Part shown: positions 1 through 11,700 of the stretch, piece by piece
Layout: the number at the start of each line of letters is the position of its first letter
How positions within the stretch are numbered: position 1 is the stretch's first letter
Assembly: GCA_025765615.1 (NCBI GenBank)
Contig: JAIVFJ010000227.1
Span: forward strand, 34,463 to 98,462
Length of the DNA stretch: 64,000 nucleotides
From: Zopfochytrium polystomum
Lineage: Eukaryota; Chytridiomycota; Chytridiomycetes; Chytridiales; Chytridiaceae
Reading direction: 5' to 3'
The notes under the pieces: generated by a model
What the model was told of the DNA's origin: nothing
What the model saw: the letters and a program-made list of their open reading frames with translations, nothing else
Databases searched by the model: none
Position numbers and translations under genes: made by a program

Positions 1-417
1 TTTCACCGATTTTGCTCCTATGCGTAATCCCGTTGTTCTTCTCATCCCCGCCATGCCATGACGCCTCTCCTGTTGACAGTTCTTTTCGCTTGCCCTCTTT
101 GCCCCTCACCAGCGTTGTCTTGTTTTTTGTTACGGGCGTAGTCACTTTTCCCATTTTTCTTCCTCTCTTCCACTTTCCACCTATTTGTTTGATTCACACA
201 GTAAATACAGTAGACAGGTTGAAGGGCAAGGCCGTCGAAGAAATTCGCAAACCCTCACATTTAAGAAACAGGATCTACAAAACCCCAAGAGGAGGTGCAC
301 CAAGTGACTTGTCTCCAGGGGTTTAGTGCCGATATACCCGTCCCTCGTAAACTCTACTTTACAATCACCCTCACGGGAACTTAGTTCGGGCACATAAATC
401 TTATTATTGTTCAATGT

Positions 418-1434
418 CTATAAAGCGTTGGCCTTTGGCAATCCGTCCACCGCGCCATCCGAATTGACAAAAGCGTCGATCGCAATGTCAAACTGCACGC
501 CTCCATTCCGCGTAATGAAGGGCGAGTCCCGAATGTCCAACCGCAGAAAGTACGCCACGTTCAGCAGGCCGCCCTTGACGTCCAGGTTGCCGCCGAGCAC
601 CGAGTCCAGGCCGTCCTGCAGCGCGGTCTGGATGGGCCGCGCGAGGGCGCTCTCGAGAGCGCCCTTGACGACGCGTTCCAGCAGGTCGATGGCGACCTCG
701 AGCACGTCGCCCGCAAAGCCTGTCCCGACCTGCGTATCGAACGAGTCAATGTGCGGCTTGACGTCGTAGACGGCGGTCTTGAGGCGGCCTTCTTGCTGCA
801 GGAAAATAGTCCTTGCCGCAACGTCCAGCTGCGCCGTGACGACGACCTTGCCAAACGAAATGCCCATCGCGCGCAGCTCGGTCTCGGCCTGCAGCGCGAC
901 GTCGCTGACGTCGACGTTGAGGTGGCCGTCGTCGATCTTGAGCGTGATGGCGGCGATGTCAAACTTTGTGATGCGGAGCTGCGTGGCCGTCGCCACCTCG
1001 GCCTCGCCTAGGAGCGGGATCTTTTTCTTGACGTGCTGATCCTCCATGCGCAACGCCAGCGCTTCCGATTTCGCGATGGGACCGATCAGCTTGGCGATTT
1101 CGTCAAAGATGTCTTGCGTCAGGGTGACCTTGATGGAAACCGGGCCGGGGGCGGGCCGCTTCATTGCTTTTGCCGGCGGCGGGTTGGAGGGCGACGTTGT
1201 GGATGCCGCTGGCACGGATGAGCTCGCTGCCGTCATCATTGCGACCGAATGGGAACTCTTGACCTCTAGGATGGAAGCGACGGGATGGGGCTTTGGTGGT
1301 TGAACGAGAAGAAGCGTGAGCAGCACGACCACGAAGGGAAAGATGCCGTGAAATATCTTGTAACCGCAGCAGCAACGGTTTGAGGTGGCGTTCGTGCTAG
1401 ACAGCTTTGAAGGAACGCGGGATGCAGAAAGTCG
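418..1434 (-). CDS. TULIP/BPI-like lipid-binding membrane protein, 5' end unresolved
   Basis: The open frame runs to a natural TAG stop. A hydrophobic segment near its N-terminus (FPFVVVLLTLLLV) looks like a signal anchor. After a Ser/Pro/Ala-rich linker comes an amphipathic domain with alternating beta pattern (IKVTLTQDIFDEIAKL, then LRITKFDIAAITLKI and LKTAVYDVKPHIDSF). This resembles the tubular lipid-binding (BPI/SMP/TULIP) fold, but I cannot name a subfamily. No ATG precedes the hydrophobic segment inside the open frame. A long T tract on the coding strand (complement of the A run at about 1438-1461) followed by AG looks like a splice acceptor, so at least one upstream exon is missing from this call. 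Assignment to the fold is by pattern only. Confidence 0.5.
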   Translation of the reverse strand, partial: RLSASRVPSKLSSTNATSNRCCCGYKIFHGIFPFVVVLLTLLLVQPPKPHPVASILEVKSSHSVAMMTAASSSVPAASTTSPSNPPPAKAMKRPAPGPVSIKVTLTQDIFDEIAKLIGPIAKSEALALRMEDQHVKKKIPLLGEAEVATATQLRITKFDIAAITLKIDDGHLNVDVSDVALQAETELRAMGISFGKVVVTAQLDVAARTIFLQQEGRLKTAVYDVKPHIDSFDTQVGTGFAGDVLEVAIDLLERVVKGALESALARPIQTALQDGLDSVLGGNLDVKGGLLNVAYFLRLDIRDSPFITRNGGVQFDIAIDAFVNSDGAVDGLPKANAL

Positions 1435-2340
1435 TCAAAAAAAAAAAAAAAAAAAAAAAAAATCAAACGGGAACGCAGGCGGTCACAGATGGCACGGCGA
1501 TGGACCACGCGTGAGAGTGAGCAGATTGAGAGAGGATACGTGTGCGTTGCATATGAACAGGTGGCTGAGGCGCGTGTGGTTTGCGTTTGCAAGCATCGTT
1601 GGTGGCTGAGCCTGGGACGACCCGCACACTGGGGACGCATGCAATGCACCTTCGAGCACGCTGGATCGCCGAAGAGACAGAGGCTTCGAAGAGAGCCGTG
1701 ATGGTGGTGTGGAGAGTAGCAAGAGGGTGGTGCGCAATCGCGTATGACGCGGTCTCACCTTCGCAAGAGGGCTGCGGGCAGAGGCAGGGCAATGGGGCGA
1801 GAGAAACCAGAAACGTTCAAGCTCGCCAACCAATGAAACCAATGAAACCAATGAAAAATGGGGCGCCACTCTGTACCACCCGGAAAAGCCACACCGAAAA
1901 GCGCACCCGATCCGAGAGCAAGAGTATGTGAAGGGAGCAACAACGCCCCGAAACTCTCCCGCCCACGCCCCCCACTTCGCGTACCTTGCAATGCGTCCTC
2001 CACCTACCCCAATGTGCGCGCGGTTCTTGGCTGAGTAAACGGCAAGGCAGAAGCAGAGTGGCAGCCCCGACAACAGGCAAATCACCCTTGCCCTTGTCAG
2101 CACGACAAGCAGGACAGACAGATAGATCAATCCATTATTATATAATACAGCGAATCAGATTTTTTGCTTCGAGATCGTGTCGGTGGGTTCGGTTCTCTTT
2201 CGCCTCCTTCGCTTCGCGCCCTCCCTGCTCTCCAACTGATGCAGCGGGCTGCCATGGAAGCAAACCTGTGGCGGTCGTCTTGAGCGGGGGCGCCCGACCC
2301 TGCTGCTGTCTTTGGTCCTTTGCCCTTCAATGTCCTCGCG
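1435..2340. other. Intergenic and probable 5' exon/promoter region
   Basis: Between the minus-strand TULIP-like gene and the plus-strand protease lie an A homopolymer (about 1438-1461) and three copies of a 9-nt unit (aaccaatga) at about 1828-1856. The upstream exon of the minus-strand gene is probably here. Long minus-strand frames exist but have no recognisable protein character. Confidence 0.4.
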
Positions 2341-4949
<2,609 letters not shown>

Positions 4950-5354
4950 TTGACTCCGTTTTTTTTAGTTGTAATGAACGTTCTTTTTGCGGGATTCCCG
5001 CAAATTCCAAATCCTTGTCAATTGTTTGGAAACTGTGAAACAGAGGTGAGCACGATCACACTGCAAGATCGATCTGTGCGGCGAGCGACCATGACCCTTC
5101 AGTTCACCAACTCCTGGCATTGGTTCGCCCATGTTTGGCATCGCACCCGTCGTTTTTATGAATGACTGGCGGCAGTGGTTCATCGGGAGGAACCTCCAAT
5201 TGTTATTGTGGCTTGTTGTTTACAGCGAGACTGGGCGACCGACAGTACCTGTCGAATTCAAGTTCTTTAACTTTGCACCCATCTCACCCCACTCTTCACA
5301 TTCTATTTTGCCACGATCGATCTCAGACCGTTCAATTCGAAAACCTCTGTACAG
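4950..5354 (+). other. Intergenic region between YME1 and TMA7
   Basis: About 400 nt with no supported gene. It should hold the YME1 3' end and the TMA7 promoter. Confidence 0.5.
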
Positions 5355-5864
5355 ATGAGCGGCCGGCAGGTAGATGTCGTTTCTAGCTGACTTCGCTGCG
5401 CTGACAATACAATCCCTCCGCTACCGTTGGCATCTTCAACATAATAGGGTGGGAAGGCGAAGCCTTTGAAGGCGCCAAAGAAGAAGGAGGTTTGTTTACC
5501 AGGACCCTTGAGCTGTACAACTGCATTCTGAACCATGAGTTCACCCACTTGACTTGCAGGCTGATCTTGATGAGGTAACCAGTTTTTTTCTGCATGTAGC
5601 CTTCTAATGTTATCCTGATCATCTCCATTAGGATGATCTTGCTTTCAAGGCCAAGCAGAAGGCAGAGGCTGCAAAGTTGAAAGAGCTGGCTGCTAAGGTG
5701 GGATGGTTGCCCACGGTTTCTAGTCATTCTTTGCAGGGCTAGCTCACATGATCGTTTAGGCGTCCGGCAAGGGACCACTCGTTGGAGGAGGTATCAAGGT
5801 ATGTGCAGCATATCTGCCAACGTCTGGCTCATGCGTGTGCGCTCGCAGAAATCAGGAAAATAAA
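5355..5864 (+). CDS. TMA7: Translation machinery-associated protein 7
   Basis: This is a tiny, highly basic ribosome-associated protein. Six exons (5355-5369, 5448-5489, 5560-5574, 5632-5697, 5760-5798, 5850-5864) splice in phase to 63 codons plus stop. The order of segments matches the family: MSGRQ, GGKAKPLKAPKKKE, ADLDE, DDLAFKAKQKAEAAKLKE, then ASGKGPLVGGGIKKSGK. All introns are GT-AG and are phase 0. Two internal or terminal exons are only 15 nt long, so automatic gene finders would probably miss the gene. The usual family length is about 64 residues. Confidence 0.93.
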
Positions 5865-5931
5865 GTCGGGGATTCGCATCTCGTCACCATATGTATTGCT
5901 TTGGGTTGAGGAAGTGAAGAGAGCAGATATT

Positions 5932-6685
5932 TTAGTGCCCATCAGAGTGAAACTTGAGCAGTGGTTTGAAGACAGCCATTTGCTTTAGTCTCAACGACGA
6001 AGACGGTGCCATCAATGTGAAGCCATTTTTTCTGGAGATGTCATTTAATCTGTCCGACACCCACGCGAAGGAGCTTCCGACTTCAATCATTTGGGGTCCG
6101 CTGGTTTCCGGAACGATCCCACTGCTCTCCATCACGAGCGCTAGTATTAAGCACCCAATAGCAGTCATTTCGTACCATCTCCCCGTAAAAAATGAGTCTA
6201 TAGCTTCATCGCCGATGGTCTTGAGGAGCGGGACAGACCACACATCCATGTGCTGTCGCCGAAGGAGAACGAGCTGATCGCGATCGCGCGTGAAGGCGCG
6301 CCACGCCCGCTGGATCTTTGGCCGCATCGCGGGGAGGGCCTCGATAAGGGAGCCAACATGTTCGTGGACAAAGGCCACCGTGTCGTTTACAGCCTCGCGG
6401 AACAGAGGCAGCTGCATGCGCGGATGGGCTTCTATCATGTCTGCCCAGAGCACCAGGCGCTCCGCCGTGGAATGCGTTTCTGGTGGCGCGTAGAACTGAA
6501 GGTCTTCGCCGTAGTCGAGGCCGCGGCAGGGGCAAGGGAGGATCCGCTGGCCGCAGTTGAAGCAGGCGAGTCGTCCCCGCAGGATCGACTGGTACATGCG
6601 AGGGCGCGCGGACATCACTTGGGAAAGCGAGAAGAGGGTTGGCATGAGGGTTACCAATCAGGCGTCTCATCTCTGCATGTTGCAC
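5932..6685 (-). CDS. Unrecognised protein with CxxC...CPC motif
   Basis: The gene is convergent with TMA7 and divergent from BRAT1. The main frame (5932-6657) encodes about 220 residues beginning with a possible zinc-binding cluster (LACFNCGQRILPCPCRG). Helical, Leu/Arg-rich sequence and one hydrophobic stretch (MTAIGCLILALVME) follow. The N-terminus has two solutions. Translation may start at an ATG near 6644. Alternatively a short first exon from 6685 may be joined across a 37-nt GT-AG interval (about 6618-6654), which is in phase. I do not recognise a family, and the 3' part may contain another intron. Confidence 0.5.
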
Positions 6686-6748
6686 ACCTTTGGCTGGATT
6701 CGATGAAAGGAGTTTGATCTGCTCCGCAACTTCGTTTCCAAACTCCGA
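6686..6748. promoter_or_regulatory. Short bidirectional promoter interval
   Basis: Only about 63 nt separate the divergent possible start at 6685 (minus) from the BRAT1 start codon at 6749 (plus). Both promoters must overlap or lie inside the neighbouring genes. No core element was identified. Confidence 0.35.
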
Positions 6749-9700
6749 ATGGCCGAACGTGTCACGCCGACGACGAGCTCAGACGAGCAGGACGAGCGGG
6801 AGCGCCTCGCAATGGTCGTCGCCGGATTGGCTGCACTGGATCCGGTTCGTTCTGTTTAAAACAATTGCTTGGCAACGGCCGATCCATCCGGCTCAATTTG
6901 GCTTTCCCTCCGCGTTGCGATGTCTAGCGTATCGTTGACCCGTCGCGACACGAAAAGATTCTGTCCTTTTTGCGCGAAGCCGCAAGGAGGGGTCCTGCTG
7001 TATTAGATTACATCGTGGACGACCTGCAAGCAATAAGCGTAATTGAAGTGAGAAAAGACCCCTAACATTTCCTTCGAGTCAAATGTTTCTCGATGCTTTT
7101 GTTTTTCGTTAAGCCGTTCTGTTCTTACAGAGGTGCTTAACAAAAAATCCCGATCACAGAGTGCATTCTCTTGCATACCGATTTCTCGGTGCGATCACGA
7201 ATTCTCCTGGCGCCAGCAATCGTTGAGCTGATTGTCCGTACTTTTCCTTTCAAACCTGTAGGGGAGCTCGTCAAGCTGTGCCCCAGAGTCTTTGAAAACG
7301 TCGTATCCCACCATCCCGAAATTCTTGACCGCCTATTGAACTCACTTTCCTCACAAAGTTTCGAGACATCATCGCCTCTCCGATTTGGATGCTTAATGGC
7401 GCTGCATCTTTTGCTGGAGTCTCCTACAGCAGTGAGATGGTAGCGAACGCTTGGTTGCCTGCACGTAACATGTAACATGAACGATTTGGCCAGGCTTTTG
7501 AACAGCAACAAAGTTGTCGATATTGTGACAGAAGCTCTGAACGACTCTACCATTTACGTAAGGCTTGCTTAAAGATGAAACTTTATTGTTCATCCCCCAC
7601 CGTAGGTGTCCACAGCAGCAGCCAGCCTTCTGGTTGCGGTCATCGCCCATCAAAGCGAACAAATTCCCAACGGAAGCATCCTTGCAATCGACAGGGTCGA
7701 CGACGAACTCGCACGACATCAGCTTTCGGCACAAGTTCTTATTTGCGGCCGGCTGCAAGCTGTCTTTGAAGAGCGACTGTCGCCCGACGGCGATTTCGAT
7801 CGGAAAATGGCGGTGCTGGAGTTGATTTGGAAATTGATTGTTTCGAATAATTCGAACGCAGATGCGTTTATAAAATGCACAGATCTGGTTCGTGCTCATC
7901 TACCATTCGTAGACATGGTTTATGATTCACATTACAGGTGCGTTTGTCGGGTGAGCTCTTGTACGACGAAGACAGGTTGGTCAGATCCAAAGTCCTCGAC
8001 ATATTGCGGCTTGTCGTGTCGACAAGCCGGAGTCCCTTCGCCTTGCTTGCGGGATCAGCCTCCTTTGCTGATCAAGTTTGCGAAGAAAGTGAAGCCCTAA
8101 TACGCTATGTTGTTGCGCATTTCATACGTCCTGCTCTCGTCGGTTCCGTGGAATCCATGCACCTTCCGCAAATCTTGCACATGCTGAGTTCTATGGACCT
8201 ATTTTCTCGTATCACCGGCCGCTTCAACGATTCTGCCGCATCTAGCGCGGTGCTTCGGCTGCACGCCTCGTTTCTCGCTGCTTTCAACACCACCAACAAT
8301 GAGTCGTCTTGGCTGAGTGATGATTCTGACAACGACCGCAAGGCGATGCTGAATGATTTCCGTGAACTGGAGACTGCGTGGTCGATGTGGGTGGGTAACG
8401 GCAGCAGCAGCATCTTACGAAATATCGGCAGAATGCTCTAGAATTCTTAACTACAAAAACCACAGTGCTCTCGCTGGCGAAGCCGCATCGGACGATCAAT
8501 GGTACGATGCGTTCGGCCGATAATTGACGGGTTGTACGAGATGTCCACGCAGAAGCCGACTCTGATATCATCGGCAGTAAGTTCTCTGTCCATCGCTGCC
8601 ACCTTCCGTCGCTGCCCATCTTGCCCTCCCCAACTTTGCTCCAGCGTTTGCTGCTCTTTCCCGCTCTTAATTTTTTACGTGCAAGCTCCCACCAGGCATT
8701 CTGAGAGCGCTGCAGGCGTTGCTTCACCGCTCCGACCTGTTTGAGGACGCCACTACATCACAAAAAGCGTGTGATCTGTTCACCTTGGTCGCGTCGTCTG
8801 CAGGATCGGGCGGCGTGATTGGCGAGGTAAGCCCACCCAGCCCTCCTTGCTTTCATTCTTTCCTGTCGGCCGAACCAGACGCTGTGACACTTTAGCGCCA
8901 CTTTTGTGAACACGCAGGCGTTCGACTATTTGGTCAAGGCGCTCGGCCAGTGGAATGACAACAACCGCCGGTATCAAGCCCTTTGCAAGGCGACACAGTC
9001 TCTGGTTTGTACGGCCAAGAAAGGGCTTATCGGCAGGCGGGTGAGTCTTTGCCCATCCTCCCAGCTCAAGCACAAACTGTATTCACACGCTTTTTTTACT
9101 GCAGCGATTAGAATCTCTGTTTGATGTCGTCGATGGTAACTTGTACTCGCCTCGGTGGGACATACGAGAGGGAACCGTCCAGTTAATTTCGGATTTGTTC
9201 AGAGCCTTTGAGGACGGTGGCATGGTTAGCTTGACCTTTTCTTGCGGGTTAACACTGACGTCCCTGGACCCCAAGGATGGGAATGAATTGGAATGGAACA
9301 AGCAAGAAACGGCAGCGCTTCTTCTCAAACGGTTTCAGGACTCGGAACCCGCCGTAAGAACCGCAGCACTGACTTGCTTTCACGTGAGAACCGATCTGCG
9401 AGCAAGTCATTGACAACTCCCTGAACATGTCTTTCTGTATACGAGATTCTAATTAGCTCCCTACATTTGCTATCGTTCGACAACAGGAGTGCAGCTCCCT
9501 CAGGTCGGCCGCCGTCTCGGAGGTCGTGTCGGCGGCCATTTCCGTGAGTTGCGGCGATCCGGAGGCAATGGTGCGACGCGCTGCGGCCGACGTCCTCGTT
9601 GTGACGCTGAACGCTTGCACTGTCACTGTCAAACGCATCAGGCCGTCGTTGCAGTCCACGGACAGCCCCACTCCAATACGCCTTGCGGCGATTGTGCAGT

Positions 9701-10622
9701 GTTGCGAAGACGTGGACGTCCCGTCAAAGTTGAGGTGCGTCGCTTTTTCTTTGAATGCTGTGACGAGTCATTTCCCTTCCGGCACCTTTATAACACTCGC
9801 TACCCCTCCCCCCACATAGCCAGCGTGTCTTGACCGACTTGCTCGCGGACAACGACTGGGAGGTCCAAGTCCGCGCGGTGCGCCTGCTAGGTGGCCTCAT
9901 GCGGGTCGCCGGCTCCAGTGGTCGTTCCTTCGCCGAGGCAGAGCCCAGCGAGACTGCAGCCGATCCCGATGCGACAGCAGCAGTGCCAGGCGACCAATGC
10001 GCAAAGTGCGGACGCTCCCTTCGCAATTGTTTCGTCGACATGGGCGGCGAGTCGATGCTTCTGACTGCGGTAGGGCCATGCAATTTTCTGTTCTTTCGTC
10101 CTTGCAGGAAAAAGTGCTGACCAGCTTTCGGCTTTCTCCCCCGCATCGGGAACTCCTCCCAACCCACCCCTCCCTGTGTCCGCCTCGCGTCTCATTGCCC
10201 AACAGCTATCGGACGCCAGCCGCGTCGTCCGGCGCGAAGCCTTCCTCCTCCTCTCCGCTGCCCGCGACGGCGCGGCCACCACCGCACCCGCTTACCCCCC
10301 GTATCTACAGGCGGGGGCGGCACATTCCGCGCCAAGCAGCGCAAAACGAAAGCACCCGAGCAGCGCCGGAGTCGATGGCGACGACGTCGATGCGGTGCTG
10401 TCGGCGCGTCTTCTGGGCGTGGATCTTTCGGCTGCGGACCGGGGCTCGCGGCCGGAGCGGCTGTACGAGGAGGCGCTGGACGTCGACAAGGCGCTGATTC
10501 AGGGCAGCGGCAGCGGCGGGCCCATCGGCGAGCCTGTTCCTGGGAGGTCGGTGCTGGACGAGGAGCGTGAGGAGGACGAGGAGGACGAGGCGGAGCCTCA
10601 CATGGATTGCTATGACTGCTGA
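6749..10622 (+). CDS. BRAT1: BRAT1-like HEAT-repeat protein (Integrator/CPSF73-family partner)
   Basis: This is a HEAT-repeat protein in at least 13 exons. Supported boundaries include 6749-6844, 6928-7047, 7131-7439, 7494-7557, 7606-7887, 7938-8394, 8466-8501, 8541-8576 and 8696-8826. The middle (SPRWDIREGTVQLISDLFR) and later (ADNDWEVQVRAVRLLGGL) repeats match BRAT1 in order. The C-terminus has the BRAT1 pattern of a short helical segment (RLYEEALDVDKALIQGS), an acidic stretch and a Cys/Tyr tail, here ending MDCYDC. Animal BRAT1 binds INTS11/INTS9 in the cytoplasm, with its C-terminal tail at the nuclease. The same role is inferred here. The exon at 7131-7439 has one base too many for an open frame. 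An internal 39-nt intron (8502-8540) is needed to keep frame. Confidence 0.82.
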
Positions 10623-10812
10623 GGTTGGTGTGAAGAGGGAAGTGCGGCTGTCGGGAAATGTCTGGAGATCGCCGCAAACGTTGTTGGCGTCGACAGTTTG
10701 CTCTATCGATATTCTACAATACAAGACGGCAAACTGGACAACAACAACATGAAAAAATGCAGCACTTGCACGTTGAATGTTATATGCTTATCATAGTCGC
10801 CACGTTAGGCAT

Positions 10813-10855
10813 TGCAGTTGGTGTTGTCCCTGAGTCAGGGACAACACCAACTGCA
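10813..10855. repeat. Perfect 21-bp inverted repeat with 1-nt spacer
   Basis: The left arm (10813-10833, TGCAGTTGGTGTTGTCCCTGA) and right arm (10835-10855) are exact reverse complements around a single G. It lies about 190 nt downstream of the BRAT1 stop, in the gap before the minus-strand low-complexity gene. No mobile-element gene is attached. Confidence 0.9.
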
Positions 10856-11700
10856 CGTTTTGTCATCGGCGTGTGGGCTAGCATACAAAACCTCTCTTGC
10901 TATGTATAGAATATAAGCAAGATACAAATAAAAACACGCACGTCCCCACATTCCCGACCTTCTTCCCTTCGATTCACCAGCGCATATCGCCAAAAGCAGT
11001 CATCGTCGTCGCAGGTTTCGGTCCCGGCATCAGAAGGGGCGTCCGCCATCCACTTTACCCAAAAACGAGAGGCCTTGACCGTCGCACTCTGGGCACGGAC
11101 AGTGTCGAAGCTGCTCGAGGCTGACAAGGGTTACGATCTTTCGCTTTTCCTTCCAGCTCCCCACGGGGAGCGATAACCGCCTTTTTGGTCCCGCCAGCTG
11201 AAGAATGAACTGACGCAACGCTGTTGGTAACGGCAGCTACGATAACGTCACAAAATCTGTGCGGAATGCGCTTCCACGACTTGTTGTGGGATGCACGAAC
11301 ATTTGAAATACGTACTCCTAAATTGAACATGAATACCAAGAGTTCGGAATGCAATTGCTTTGTTTTTTTTTTGGCCAGGGGGTGAACCCCGCTGGCAAGA
11401 GAGTGCAAATGTCGAGACATTCAAAAAACAAGAGTCCAATATGAACTACGAGACCAGATGACAACAAGAACAAGGAAAGAGAAGCGAAAACAAAAAACTA
11501 AACTGGTTGAGAGAATCGATAGTGAGAGTCGATGGTAAGAAAATATTGTTTGAATAAGGGGCCAACAAAATCGAAGGGAGCAAGTATTGGGGAGGAGAGG
11601 AGCAGAGGAAGAGAGAGGGAGCAGGAAAAACTTACGGCTTGCAGAAACTGACCAGGCCCCGCGAAAAATAGTCTAGGGCGGGCCGACGAAGGAAGGTAAT
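10856..11700. other. Intergenic region without a supported gene
   Basis: It holds the 3' flanks of BRAT1 and of the minus-strand Q/H-rich gene. A consensus donor (GTAAGT) occurs on the minus strand near 11634, shortly after the low-complexity gene's stop, so a 3'-UTR intron is possible. Small frames on both strands show no recognised domain. Confidence 0.4.

Noticed and set aside
1483..2130. Long minus-strand frame as a gene
   Set aside because: Its composition and repeated Val-Ser-Leu run come from a short DNA tandem repeat. No domain is seen, and it overlaps the likely 5' region of the neighbouring gene.
7170..7205. A 28-nt GT-AG interval in BRAT1 as a mini-intron
   Set aside because: It would remove residues that align with the family; a single extra base explains the shift better.
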